Assembly: GCA_050176585.1 (NCBI GenBank)
Contig: JBFXHX010000001.1
Location: 186,001-250,000, forward strand
DNA: 64,000 nt
From: CAYYWP01 sp050176585
GTDB taxonomy: Bacteria; Desulfobacterota; Binatia; HRBIN30; CADEER01
Reading direction: 5' to 3'
The notes under the pieces are model-generated. The model saw only the letters and a program-made list of their open reading frames with translations, did not search any database and was not told the origin of the DNA. Positions 1 through 8,322 of the stretch are shown piece by piece. Within the stretch, counting starts at the first letter, position 1. The number at the start of each line of letters is the position of its first letter. A program made the position numbers and the translations under genes.

Positions 1-1608
1 CAGGGCCTTGGGCCCGAGGGTGAGCCGTATCGGGAGGCCGATCAGATCGGCGTCCTTGAACTTCACGCCCGGGCGCTCTTCGCGGTCGTCGTACAGCACC
101 TCGACTCCGGCCGCCTGGAGATCGCGGTAGAGCTGCTCGGCGGTCTCGTGCTGTGCCGTGTCTTTCGGGTTCACCGCTACCAGGTACACATGCGCCGGGG
201 CGAGCGCCATGGGCCAGATGATGCCCTGCTCGTCGTGATGCTGCTCGATGGCCGCAGCCACGGTGCGAGTGATGCCGATTCCGTAGCAGCCCATCTCAAT
301 GAGCTGCTCCCGCCCGTTCGCGTCCAGGTAGGTGGCGCCCATGGCCTTGCTGTATTTGGTGCCGAGATAGAATACCTGACCCACTTCGATGCCGCGGTGT
401 CCCTCGTACACGCCGTCGGGGCAGCGCGCGCAGGCGTCGCCGGGCATGGCGGCGCGCAGATCCGCGAACGCGACATCGGGCAGGTCCCGCGCCTGGGCGA
501 CGTTCACCAGGTGATAATCGGTCTCGTTCGCACCGACGACCGCGCCGGTCATACCGCGCACCGCATGGTCCGCGATGATCCGAGCGCGGAGCCCGATCGG
601 TCCGGCGAAGCCGACTGCGGCACCGGTGGTGTTCTCGACCGTGGCGGCATCGGCCATCGCCACCCACTGCGCGCCGAGAGCTTGCGCCAGCTTGGCTTCA
701 CTGAGCGTGTGATCCCCGCGCACGAGTGCCGCGACCGGCTCGCCCGAATCCGCGACGAACAGTAAAGTCTTGATGAAGCGCTCGGGCGGCACGCCGAGGA
801 ACTCGCTTACCTGTTCGACGCTGCGGCCGCCCGGGGTCGCCACCTTGCAGAGGTCGGCTGGCCGCCCGCCGTGCACGGGTGGCGGGACGACGGCGATACC
901 GGCCTTCTCGATGTTCGCGGCATAGCCGCAGCGCCCGCAGCTCACCAGCGCATCCTCGCCCGACTCCGCGAGCACGTGGAACTCGTGTGACATGCTGCCG
1001 CCGATCGTTCCCGTCGCCGCCTCCACGGGGCGGAAAGTGAGCCCGCAGCGGGTGAAGATGCGCGCGTACGCGGCCGACATCGCGTGGTACTCGCGCTCGC
1101 AGTCCGCGTAATCGGTGTGAAAGGAATACGCGTCCTTCATGAGAAATTCGCGCCCGCGCATCAACCCGAAACGCGGCCGAATCTCGTCGCGGAATTTGCT
1201 CTGGATCTGATAGAGCGTGATCGGCAAATCGCGATACGAGCGCACCTCGCGCCGCACCAAGTCGGTCACCACCTCTTCGTGCGTGGGCCCGAAGCAGAAG
1301 TCCCGTTCGTTGCGGTCCTGAAAGCGGAGCAGCTCCTTGCCGTAATGCTCCCACCGGCCGGTCTCTTGCCAGAGCTCGGCGGGGCAGACGATGGGCATCA
1401 GGATCTCCTGCGCCCCGGTGCGGTCCATCTCCTCGCGCACGATGCGCTCGACCTTGCGCACGGCGCGCAGGCCGAGCGGCAGGAGGTTGTAGATGCCGCG
1501 CGCCAGCTGCCGCAGCATACCGGCGCGCACCATCAGCTTGTGGCTGACGACCTCGGCATCTGCGGGATCCTCCTTGAGGGTCGGGATCAGCGAACGGCTG
1601 TATCGCAT
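1..1608 (-). CDS. proS: Prolyl-tRNA synthetase, 3' end beyond window
   Basis: Charges tRNA-Pro with proline in the cytoplasm. The visible 536 residues begin MRYSRSLIPTLKEDPADAEV and match the bacterial-type ProRS. The class II catalytic core comes first (FCFGPTHEEV; FRDEIRPRFGLMRGREFLMKDAYSF). An inserted editing (INS) domain follows at about residues 225-390, with EFLGVPPERFIKTLLFVAD. The core then returns with GCYGIGITRTVAAAIEQ and the anticodon-binding domain starts. The reading frame is open to base 1, so roughly the last 40 residues of a usual ~575 are missing. The ATG at 1608 gives the family-typical N-terminus. Upstream, 1609-1878 separates it from a divergent aldo/keto reductase, so the promoter should lie there. 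Confidence 0.96.
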   Translation of the reverse strand, partial: MRYSRSLIPTLKEDPADAEVVSHKLMVRAGMLRQLARGIYNLLPLGLRAVRKVERIVREEMDRTGAQEILMPIVCPAELWQETGRWEHYGKELLRFQDRNERDFCFGPTHEEVVTDLVRREVRSYRDLPITLYQIQSKFRDEIRPRFGLMRGREFLMKDAYSFHTDYADCEREYHAMSAAYARIFTRCGLTFRPVEAATGTIGGSMSHEFHVLAESGEDALVSCGRCGYAANIEKAGIAVVPPPVHGGRPADLCKVATPGGRSVEQVSEFLGVPPERFIKTLLFVADSGEPVAALVRGDHTLSEAKLAQALGAQWVAMADAATVENTTGAAVGFAGPIGLRARIIADHAVRGMTGAVVGANETDYHLVNVAQARDLPDVAFADLRAAMPGDACARCPDGVYEGHRGIEVGQVFYLGTKYSKAMGATYLDANGREQLIEMGCYGIGITRTVAAAIEQHHDEQGIIWPMALAPAHVYLVAVNPKDTAQHETAEQLYRDLQAAGVEVLYDDREERPGVKFKDADLIGLPIRLTLGPKAL

Positions 1609-1878
1609 GATCAGCGGATCATTAGCAGGCCCGTTTCGGCGATGATAGCGAGTTTCGGGCGTCCGACCCGCCGCGCGGCAGCGGCGCTGATGCCGCCCGC
1701 CGGTGCGACCGCCGCGAGCGGGGATCCGTTACGCAATAGTTCCGCTCTGAGACGGGCGGCGCGCGCCATGCGGCCGCCGGCGGCGGCGCCGTGGACGGCG
1801 CATGTCCAGCGCTTTGGCCACGCTCCGGTGCGGCATCGGCATGTTTCGCCCCTGTGGTTCCGATGATATCGAAGCTCC

Positions 1879-2868
1879 ATGCAGATGCGACAGCTCGGTA
1901 GAAGTGGTCTTCAGGTTTCGGCGCTTGGGCTCGGCTGCATGGGCATGTCCGAGTTCTACGGCCCCACCGATGAAATGGAGTCGATTGCCACTATCCACCG
2001 CGCGCTCGACCTCGGCTGCACCTTCCTCGACACCGCCGATATGTACGGCATGCATACCAACGAGGAGTTGGTCGGCCGGGCGATCAAGGACCGGCGGCAG
2101 GAGGTCGTGCTGGCGACCAAGTTCGGTATCCTCCGCGATCCCGAGAACCCGCATCTCCGCGGCGTCAGCGGGCGTCCGGAGTACGTGCGCCAGTCGTGTG
2201 AAGGCAGCCTTAAGCGGTTGGGTGTCGACGTGATCGATCTCTATTACCAGCACCGCATCGATCCGGAGACGCCGATCGAAGACACGGTGGGCGCAATGGC
2301 CCAGCTGGTGAAAGAGGGCAAGGTCCGCTACCTGGGACTCTCCGAGGCCGCCGCCCAGACGGTTCGCCGCGCCTGCGCGGTGCACCCCATTTCGGCGCTG
2401 CAGACCGAGTACTCGCTCTGGAGCCGCGATCCAGAAGATGGATTGCTCGCCACCTGCCGGGAGCTCGGCGTTGGCTTCGTCGCCTACAGCCCGCTCGGCC
2501 GCGGCTGGCTCGGCGGGAAGATCGCGCATCTCGATGATCTCGATGTGGGGGACACCCGGCGGCACAATCCGCGGTTCCAGAGCGGAAACTTCGAAAAGAA
2601 CGTCGCCTTGCTCGGGCGGGTCCGCGAGCTGGCCGTCGCGAAGGGATGCTCGATGGCGCAGCTCGCCATCGCGTGGGTGCTGGCGCAGGGTGACGACATC
2701 GTCCCCATCCCGGGCACCAAGCGACGGCGCTACCTGGACGAAAACCTCGCCGCCTTGCGCATCAGGTTCACCCGCGAGGAGCTGACCGCGCTCGATGAGG
2801 CCGCGCCGCCGGGGGCTGCGGCGGGCGAGCGCTTCATGCCGGCGATGAAGGAGTACATCAATCGCTGA
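1879..2868 (+). CDS. Aldo/keto reductase
   Basis: NAD(P)H-dependent oxidoreductase of 329 residues, a single TIM barrel, cytoplasmic; substrate unknown. The N-terminus LGRSGLQVSALGLGCMGMS and the catalytic Asp/Tyr (DTADMYG), Lys (VLATKFG) and His (YYQHRIDP) are all visible. The C-terminal cofactor region contains PIPGTKRRRYLDENL. The overall pattern resembles the AKR13/YakC group, which includes general aldehyde or pyridoxal reductases. It starts divergently from proS and its last 11 bp overlap the convergent MFS transporter gene. No operon partner on the same strand suggests a particular substrate. Confidence 0.93.
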   Translation: MQMRQLGRSGLQVSALGLGCMGMSEFYGPTDEMESIATIHRALDLGCTFLDTADMYGMHTNEELVGRAIKDRRQEVVLATKFGILRDPENPHLRGVSGRPEYVRQSCEGSLKRLGVDVIDLYYQHRIDPETPIEDTVGAMAQLVKEGKVRYLGLSEAAAQTVRRACAVHPISALQTEYSLWSRDPEDGLLATCRELGVGFVAYSPLGRGWLGGKIAHLDDLDVGDTRRHNPRFQSGNFEKNVALLGRVRELAVAKGCSMAQLAIAWVLAQGDDIVPIPGTKRRRYLDENLAALRIRFTREELTALDEAAPPGAAAGERFMPAMKEYINR

Positions 2869-4129
2869 TCGCGACCGCGTCGGGCAGCGGTTGGTTCGCG
2901 GTCTCCGGCAGCCGCCAGGCGACCGCCAGGGTGATGAGCATCATCCCGATCAGATAGAGCGCGGGCGCGTATTCGTTCCCGGTGCGCTCGACCAGGTAGG
3001 TGGCGATGATCGGCGTCGTTCCGCCGATCAGGCCGACCGACACGTTATACGCGACCGAGACCGCGCTGCACCGGACGCGGCGCGGGAACAGCTCGACCAT
3101 GGCGGCGGGCAGCGCGCCGACGAAGGCGCCGACGAGCACGGCGAAGCACAATTGCGCAAGCAGAATGAGCCGCGGCTCGCCGCTGTGCAGCAGCGAGAAG
3201 AGCGGCCAGCCCAGCACGACGAGGCCGAGCGCTCCGCCCACCAGTAGCGGGCGGCGGCCCACCCGATCGGACAGCACTCCGGCGCTCACCAGCACGGCGA
3301 GCAGCACCACCATGTTGAAGGTGTTGATCTCCAGCGCGAGCGGCGCGTTCACGTGCACGATCTGGGTGAGGTACGTGACGAGATAGACAAACAACAGGTA
3401 GAACGCCACGGCTGGGCCGGCGTTGAGGCCGATCACGCGCAACATGCCGCTGAGCTGCGTGCGGAAGGCGTCGACGATCGGCGGTCGGCTAGCGGCGTGC
3501 GCTTGCCCCGTTTGCTCCGGCACGCGGCCGCGGACGTACAGCCCCGCGAGGCCGACGGCGAGGCCGATCAGAAACGGGAGGCGCCAGCCCCACGCGTGGA
3601 GCTCCGCGGCGGGCATCAGCGCGGTGAAGAACGCGGCGACAGCGGACCCGCAGAGAATACCCGCCACGGCCCCGAACGCGCTCCAGCTGCCGAGAAATCC
3701 GCGCCGCTCCGGCGGAGCGCTCTCGACCAGGAAGATGATCGAAGTGGTGTACTCGCCGCCGACCGAGAGGCCCTGCACGAGCCGCAGCGCCACCAGTGCT
3801 GCCGAAGCGGCGACGCCGATGCGCTCGTAATCCGGCAAGAGGCCGATCAGAAACGTCGGCACCGCCATTGCGAGCACGGACATCAACAACGCGGCGCGCC
3901 GGCCCATGCGGTCGCCGATATGCCCGAAAACGAGCGCACCGAGCGGCCGCATCAGGAAACCGGCGGCGAACACGCCGAAGGCGGCGAGCAGCGAGGCGGT
4001 GGCGTCGTGGGACGGGAAGAACTGCGCGCCGATGATCGACGCGAAGTACCCGTAGACCGCGAAGTCGTACCACTCCATCACATTGCCGGCGACGCCGGCG
4101 AGGATGACGCGGCGCTGTTGCGGAGACAC
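2858..4129 (-). CDS. MFS transporter, metabolite:H+ symporter (MHS) type
   Basis: Inner-membrane proton symporter of 423 residues with 12 predicted helices. MHS-family marks are the N-terminal GNVMEWYDFAVYGYFAS, the loop HIGDRMGRRAALL between TM2 and TM3, and RLVQGLSVGGEY in the middle of the N-domain. Known MHS members (ProP, KgtP, ShiA) carry organic acids, betaines or shikimate; the substrate here cannot be told. The gene lies 118 bp downstream of the Cys-rich peptide gene on the same strand, so it may be read from the mtoX transcription unit. It ends inside the 3' end of the convergent aldo/keto reductase. Confidence 0.92.
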   Translation of the reverse strand: MSPQQRRVILAGVAGNVMEWYDFAVYGYFASIIGAQFFPSHDATASLLAAFGVFAAGFLMRPLGALVFGHIGDRMGRRAALLMSVLAMAVPTFLIGLLPDYERIGVAASAALVALRLVQGLSVGGEYTTSIIFLVESAPPERRGFLGSWSAFGAVAGILCGSAVAAFFTALMPAAELHAWGWRLPFLIGLAVGLAGLYVRGRVPEQTGQAHAASRPPIVDAFRTQLSGMLRVIGLNAGPAVAFYLLFVYLVTYLTQIVHVNAPLALEINTFNMVVLLAVLVSAGVLSDRVGRRPLLVGGALGLVVLGWPLFSLLHSGEPRLILLAQLCFAVLVGAFVGALPAAMVELFPRRVRCSAVSVAYNVSVGLIGGTTPIIATYLVERTGNEYAPALYLIGMMLITLAVAWRLPETANQPLPDAVAISD

Positions 4130-4247
4130 GGCGGACCCGGTCAGCGCGGAAGCTGGCGTGCGTGCGCGCGCAGCGGGGCGCTGCGCAATCGGTTGCGGCT
4201 GTCATCGGCGCGCCCGGCGCGCCGCCCGAAGCACACGGCCCTGGCGA

Positions 4248-4505
4248 TCACTGCGCCGGCGGTTTCGATCCCGCCGCGCCCTGTTCCGCGGCTTGCTTGG
4301 CGCGCTGACACGGACAGCCGCCGGCCTTCTCGGCAGCGGGCATCTTCTGCTCCTGACAGGTGCCGCAGCAGGCGCCGTCCTTGGCATGTGCACACGGCGC
4401 GGCCGGTGCGCCGTTTTGCGGACCAGGCGCCTCGGCGGCGAACGCCGATGGTGTAGCCAGGAGCAGCGCGGCGGCGACGATAAGGGCGCAGACACGAAGC
4501 GACAT
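4248..4505 (-). CDS. Secreted Cys-rich small protein
   Basis: 85 residues, family not recognised. The ATG at 4505 is chosen because an AGGAGG-like site stands just upstream and because it gives a clean Sec signal peptide (MSLRVCALIVAAALLLATPS, cleavage near AFA-AE). The mature part is Pro/Ala-rich with clustered cysteines, CAHAKDGACCGTC then GGCPC. That resembles small periplasmic metal-binding or copper-handling proteins, but no catalytic domain is visible. It is the most distal short gene of the mtoX-SCO-YczE run. A copper-buffering or delivery role is inferred from neighbours only. An upstream extension to 4595 is possible but would hide the signal peptide. Confidence 0.72.
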   Translation of the reverse strand: MSLRVCALIVAAALLLATPSAFAAEAPGPQNGAPAAPCAHAKDGACCGTCQEQKMPAAEKAGGCPCQRAKQAAEQGAAGSKPPAQ

Positions 4506-4581
4506 CAATCCTCCTCGGGCTCGGGAGTAGTAAACGGTCGGAAGCCGCCGAGCAAATGCGCGCTGCGATGCACGTGCTCGC

Positions 4582-5208
4582 CTACTCGGCAGCATCGAGC
4601 ATCGTTCGTTTGCGCAGCACGACGCCGTCGCGATCGAAAGCCGCCAGCGCCCGCTGCACGATGGGCCCGATACCGAATGCGAAGACGACGGTGCCCAGGC
4701 CGACGGTTCCGCCGAGCAACCAGCCGATTGCGAGCACGGTCACTTCCATGGTCGTGCGCACCAGGGCGATGGACCAGCCGAAGCGGTGGTGAAGCGCGGT
4801 CATCAAGCCATCGCGCGGCCCCGCGCCGAGATCGGCCGAGAGGTAGATGCCGGAGGCGATGCCGATCAGGACGACGCCGCCGAGCATCAGCGCGATTCGC
4901 CCGCCGACGCTCCCCGGCGCGGGCACCACGCGCAACGCGACGTTGGTCATGGTGCCGACCAGCGCCATGTTGAGCACCGTGCCGATACCCGGCCGCTGTC
5001 CCAGGGGCCACCACAGGGCGAGCACTGGGATGCCGACCAAGATGCTGACGGTGCCGAGCTCCAGCCCGCTCTGGCGGCTGATGCCCTGGTGGAAGGCCTC
5101 CCACGGTCCCAGGCCGAGCTCCGATTGCGCCATGAAGGCAATGCCCACGCCGAAGATGGACAACCCGGCGATCAGTCCGGGCAAGCGGCGGGCGGGTGAA
5201 CGACGCAT
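4582..5208 (-). CDS. YczE/YitT-type integral membrane protein
   Basis: 208-residue inner-membrane protein with about five or six hydrophobic segments. The paired motifs LGLGPWEAFHQGIS (after TM1) and DLGAGPRDGLMTAL (middle) are the internal duplication typical of the YczE/COG2364 family. Its biochemical function is unknown. In Bacillus YczE is linked to surfactant-type secondary metabolism; that link should not be carried over. The ATG at 5208 puts an Arg-rich segment before TM1. A GTG at 5277 would add 23 residues lacking any family similarity. It follows the SCO gene by 87 bp in the mtoX unit. Confidence 0.8.
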   Translation of the reverse strand: MRRSPARRLPGLIAGLSIFGVGIAFMAQSELGLGPWEAFHQGISRQSGLELGTVSILVGIPVLALWWPLGQRPGIGTVLNMALVGTMTNVALRVVPAPGSVGGRIALMLGGVVLIGIASGIYLSADLGAGPRDGLMTALHHRFGWSIALVRTTMEVTVLAIGWLLGGTVGLGTVVFAFGIGPIVQRALAAFDRDGVVLRKRTMLDAAE

Positions 5209-5295
5209 GCTCGTTGCGCTGCCAGACTGCGCGGGGCGGAGCAACCCAAGCGCTCCGCCATCTGCCGCCGCTGTCACCCGCGTAGTGCGGCAGGG

Positions 5296-6051
5296 TCAGC
5301 CACCCGAGTGCGGCGTCGATGGGGCTGCATGCGGCGGGGCGTTCTCCATCGCGAGCGTGCGCAGGTCGTTCACCACCAGCTCGGGGCTGATCATGCCGGT
5401 GCTATAGATGTTGCGCACGCGGTTTTGCTCATCCAGGAGGAACACCTTCAGCACGTGCCGGAACAGCCCCGTCCACTCGCCGTCCTCGTAGTAGAGTTTC
5501 GCCACCGGCTGCCCGAAATCCTTGAGCACGGGCTGCAGTGTCGCCTCGTCTCGGGCGGTGAGGAAGGCCCAATCGGTCTTGGGCGCGTACAGCCGGCGCA
5601 CGGTGCGCATGCGCTCGGGCGTGTCGCGCTCGGGGTCGAAGCTGATCGTGAGCAACCGCACGCGCCGCGCGAGCGCGGGGTCCTCCGCCAAGCGGCGATC
5701 GACGCGCTGCAGGATGGCCTCCGCGAGCGGGCAGCCGGCCGCTTCTCCGCACGCTGTGTAGACGAATGCGACCACGGCGAGGCGGTCCTGCTTCAGAGCG
5801 GTGAGCGCCACGGCGCCGCCGTTGCTATCTACCAATCGATGATCGGTGACGCGGTCGATCACCGGCAACGTGTAGCTGCCGGGCGCGGGCGCCTCGAACT
5901 CGACCGCGAACGGCGCCGCCGTGTAGGTGTATGCCGCGTCAGCTGGATCGATGTGCGGTTTTGGAGTCGCCCCGTACTCCGCGGCGCGACTCGCCGGCGC
6001 CGTGCCGAGCGCCGCCGCGGAGAGCAACAGCGCGCGGAACGCTTGTCTCAT
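5296..6051 (-). CDS. SCO1/SenC-family copper chaperone-like protein
   Basis: 251-residue periplasmic thioredoxin-fold protein with a signal peptide (MRQAFRALLLSAAALGTAPA, cleavage near SRA-AE). SCO proteins bind Cu through two Cys and one His and load copper sites such as CuA. Here the redox pair is C101 and C107 (FVYTACGEAAGCPLA), spaced CX5C rather than the usual CX3C. The distal His is probably H199 in FRHVLKVFLLD, and FDPERDTPERM matches the SCO fold. Its ATG overlaps the mtoX stop (ATGA), implying translational coupling. mtoX genes in other bacteria are also reported next to SCO genes, so copper loading of MtoX is the likely job. Confidence 0.88.
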   Translation of the reverse strand: MRQAFRALLLSAAALGTAPASRAAEYGATPKPHIDPADAAYTYTAAPFAVEFEAPAPGSYTLPVIDRVTDHRLVDSNGGAVALTALKQDRLAVVAFVYTACGEAAGCPLAEAILQRVDRRLAEDPALARRVRLLTISFDPERDTPERMRTVRRLYAPKTDWAFLTARDEATLQPVLKDFGQPVAKLYYEDGEWTGLFRHVLKVFLLDEQNRVRNIYSTGMISPELVVNDLRTLAMENAPPHAAPSTPHSGG

Positions 6052-7370
6052 CGGGCCTGCGCGACGCGTTCAGGTCTGCGCCCCTGCGAATAGATCTGGT
6101 TTTTGTAGAACTGATCCTGCCCGAAATGCATGTGGTGCGGCCGCCCGAGGCCCTCCTTCAGGAAGTCGACGGTGAAGGTGGGGGTGAGGCGCTTGCCGTC
6201 CCACCGGTACGCCTTCAAGAACTGCTGGTCGTCCTGGCCGGTCTTGTCCCAGTTCGCGAGCAGGGAGGACGTGAAGTACACGCGCTCACCGTCCCAGGTC
6301 TGGGAAACCATGTTCAGCTGCGACCCGATGGGTTGCTCGTGCACGAGCTTGGGTTGGCGCGGGTTGGAGACATCGTAGACCCGACTGGTGCCGTCCATGA
6401 ACGTGCTGACGAACAGGAAGCGGTCGTCGGCCGAGAGGCTGATGTCGACCGGAAGCGGGATCTTCTTGGGGTCGCCGATGTCGGCCACCGGCATCGCCTT
6501 GAAGGCGCCGTCGGGCTGCTGCTCGATCAGCCAGATCTTCGAGGTGAGGGCCGTGGTGGTGAACGCGTAATTGTGGCGCGGCTGCAAGGCCCAGCGGATC
6601 TCGAGCGGAGCGCCGGGGACCTCCAGTACCTGGATGGGTTTGCGGGCGTGGGCATCCCACACCACCACGGTATTGCCGAACTGCTTCATGGCTTCTGGGT
6701 CTGCGATGACCTTGCCGAGCTGGTTCATGTAGTTCTTGTGGCCGGTGAACGACGAGGTGAGCATGCGATTGAGCCGCGGCTGGATCCGCACGTCGTAGCC
6801 GTACACGGCCTGCTCGGGCATCCAGAGCGTCTGCACGAACTGACCGTCGTTGTTGTATTCCACCATGCCGGTCTTGCCGCCGCCGTCGGTGGCGTTCGAC
6901 AAGCCGGTGATCAGCATGCGGCCGGGTAGCGCGAAGAAGGTGTGCGGGCCGACCACGCCGCCGCTGTCCTTCACGAAGGTGTCGATCTTCTTCACCAGCT
7001 TCGGATGCGCGGGGTCGGAGGCAATGTCGAAGACGAAGATCGCGCTGTCGTCGATTCCGCCGGCCCAGAAATACCGCCGGTCGTCGGTGAAGCCCCCGTG
7101 ATGGGCTTCGTGGCGGCCACCGACCGAGGTCGACGATACGACTTTGCCGTAGTTCGGCTTGGCCGGGTTAGCGCCGATGGTGACCAACTTGTCGGAGCCG
7201 TCGCCGACGCCTTCCACGCCGACCGTCCAGACGTAGACGTAGTCCTCCTGGCCGGTGACCTTCGGCATGTATGCGGACATGCAGGTCTCGTCGGCGCGTG
7301 CGGCCGTAGCCGTGAAGAGCGTTGCGGTGAGCAGCAGAGCGCGGACATGCGAGCGATTGATTCGAGCCAT
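6048..7370 (-). CDS. mtoX: Methanethiol oxidase, selenium-binding protein 56 family
   Basis: 440-residue beta-propeller of the SBP56/SELENBP1 family. The bacterial periplasmic MtoX oxidises methanethiol to formaldehyde, hydrogen sulfide and hydrogen peroxide and needs copper. The ATG at 7370 has an AGGAG site upstream and gives a signal peptide ending ATAARA-DE, as in exported MtoX. Family motifs include VGGRHEAHHGGF, VGPHTFFALPG, YGYDVRIQPRLNRMLTSSF, LPVDISLSADDRFLFVSTF and GRPHHMHFGQDQFY near the C-terminus. It heads a minus-strand unit with the SCO protein translationally coupled behind it. The 199 bp between it and kdsB must hold both promoters. Enzyme identity is inferred from family and context; the substrate is not proven. 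Confidence 0.85.
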   Translation of the reverse strand: MARINRSHVRALLLTATLFTATAARADETCMSAYMPKVTGQEDYVYVWTVGVEGVGDGSDKLVTIGANPAKPNYGKVVSSTSVGGRHEAHHGGFTDDRRYFWAGGIDDSAIFVFDIASDPAHPKLVKKIDTFVKDSGGVVGPHTFFALPGRMLITGLSNATDGGGKTGMVEYNNDGQFVQTLWMPEQAVYGYDVRIQPRLNRMLTSSFTGHKNYMNQLGKVIADPEAMKQFGNTVVVWDAHARKPIQVLEVPGAPLEIRWALQPRHNYAFTTTALTSKIWLIEQQPDGAFKAMPVADIGDPKKIPLPVDISLSADDRFLFVSTFMDGTSRVYDVSNPRQPKLVHEQPIGSQLNMVSQTWDGERVYFTSSLLANWDKTGQDDQQFLKAYRWDGKRLTPTFTVDFLKEGLGRPHHMHFGQDQFYKNQIYSQGRRPERVAQAR

Positions 7371-7508
7371 CGCCGTCTCCTCGTATTCACGTTCCGTGGT
7401 TGGTTTCTGGTCTCGGAGCACGAAGCGGTTGCCGCGGTCAAGGCGCGCGACGCGCTCCGACATCGGCGGCGCGGATGCGGCGCGTGTGTCACTCCGCGCC
7501 GCACCAAA

Positions 7509-7536
7509 TTGACTTGCCGTCGTGCGCTGCTATAGA
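7509..7536 (+). promoter_or_regulatory. Predicted sigma70 promoter of the kds operon
   Basis: TTGACT (7509-7514), a 16-base spacer and TATAGA (7531-7536) form a good housekeeping promoter. The predicted transcript start is near 7543, only about 27 bases before the kdsB ATG. It reads away from mtoX. Pattern match only. Confidence 0.5.
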
Positions 7537-7542
7537 CCCACC

Positions 7543-7561
7543 GTGGTTCAAACGGAACCAC
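7543..7561 (+). promoter_or_regulatory. Perfect inverted repeat at the 5' end of the kds transcript
   Basis: GTGGTTC (7543-7549), AAACG, GAACCAC (7555-7561) is a perfect 7-bp inverted repeat with a 5-base loop. It begins about at the predicted +1 and ends 8 bases before the kdsB ATG, where no Shine-Dalgarno sequence is visible. It could be a 5'-terminal mRNA hairpin that affects stability or ribosome access, or a DNA operator. Both readings are inference. Confidence 0.45.
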
Positions 7562-7569
7562 CGATACGC

Positions 7570-8316
7570 ATGGGCTCACGCGTCGCCGTCATCATTCCCG
7601 CACGCTACGAGTCCACCCGTCTCCCTGGAAAGCCTCTCGCGGATCTGCATGGCCGACCGATGATTCAGCGCGTCTACGAGCGCGCCGCGCAGGCGCGCGG
7701 CATCGATCGCGTGATCGTCGCCACCGACGACGAGCGCATCCGGGCCGCCGTCGCCGCGTTCGGCGGCGAAGCCGTGATCACCCGGTCGGATCACCGCTCG
7801 GGCACCGACCGCGTCGCCGAGGTGGCTGCGGACCTCGATGCCGACGTGATCGTCAACGTCCAGGGCGACCTGCCGCTGCTCGATCCCGCGCTGGTGGCGT
7901 CCGTAATCGCGCCGATGCTGGCGGATCCCGGGGTGCCGATAGCGACCATCAAGACCGCCTTGCGGAGCCGCGCCGAGCGCGACGATCCGAACGTGGTGAA
8001 GGTGGTCACGGACCGCGACGATTACGCGCTGTACTTCTCCCGCAGCCCGCTGCCACACCATCGCGACGGCGCCCCGCTGCACGGCTTCGGCGACAAGCAC
8101 ATCGGCCTCTACGCGTACCGGCGCGAGTTTCTGCTGGCGTTCGCGCAGCTCGCCCCGACGCCGCTGGAGCGCGCCGAGCAGCTCGAGCAGTTGCGCGCCC
8201 TGGAATGGGGGTTCCGCATCAAGGTGTCATCGGTGGACACGGCTTCGATCGAGGTCGACACGCCGCGCGACCTCGAACGCGCACGCGCCGAACTGGCGTT
8301 GGCGGCGGAACGGTGA
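7570..8316 (+). CDS. kdsB: CMP-KDO synthetase
   Basis: Activates KDO with CTP to give CMP-KDO for lipid A core assembly; cytoplasmic. The 248 residues equal the usual family length. The nucleotidyltransferase start VAVIIPARYESTRLPGKPL is diagnostic. DADVIVNVQGDLPLLDP holds the metal-binding Asp, and FGDKHIGLYAYRREFL is also typical. The ATG at 7570 gives the standard N-terminus; an in-frame extension upstream adds no family similarity. It opens the kdsB-pyrG-kdsA-kdsD operon and lies 6 bp before pyrG, whose product makes its CTP substrate. The likely controls are the promoter and hairpin just upstream. Confidence 0.97.
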   Translation: MGSRVAVIIPARYESTRLPGKPLADLHGRPMIQRVYERAAQARGIDRVIVATDDERIRAAVAAFGGEAVITRSDHRSGTDRVAEVAADLDADVIVNVQGDLPLLDPALVASVIAPMLADPGVPIATIKTALRSRAERDDPNVVKVVTDRDDYALYFSRSPLPHHRDGAPLHGFGDKHIGLYAYRREFLLAFAQLAPTPLERAEQLEQLRALEWGFRIKVSSVDTASIEVDTPRDLERARAELALAAER

Positions 8317-8322
8317 GGGGGG

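Noticed and set aside
1611..1880. An 89-codon minus-strand frame ending 2 bp before proS
   Set aside because: Arg/Ala-rich without any motif, and it covers the whole divergent promoter region. Possible but unsupported as a gene.
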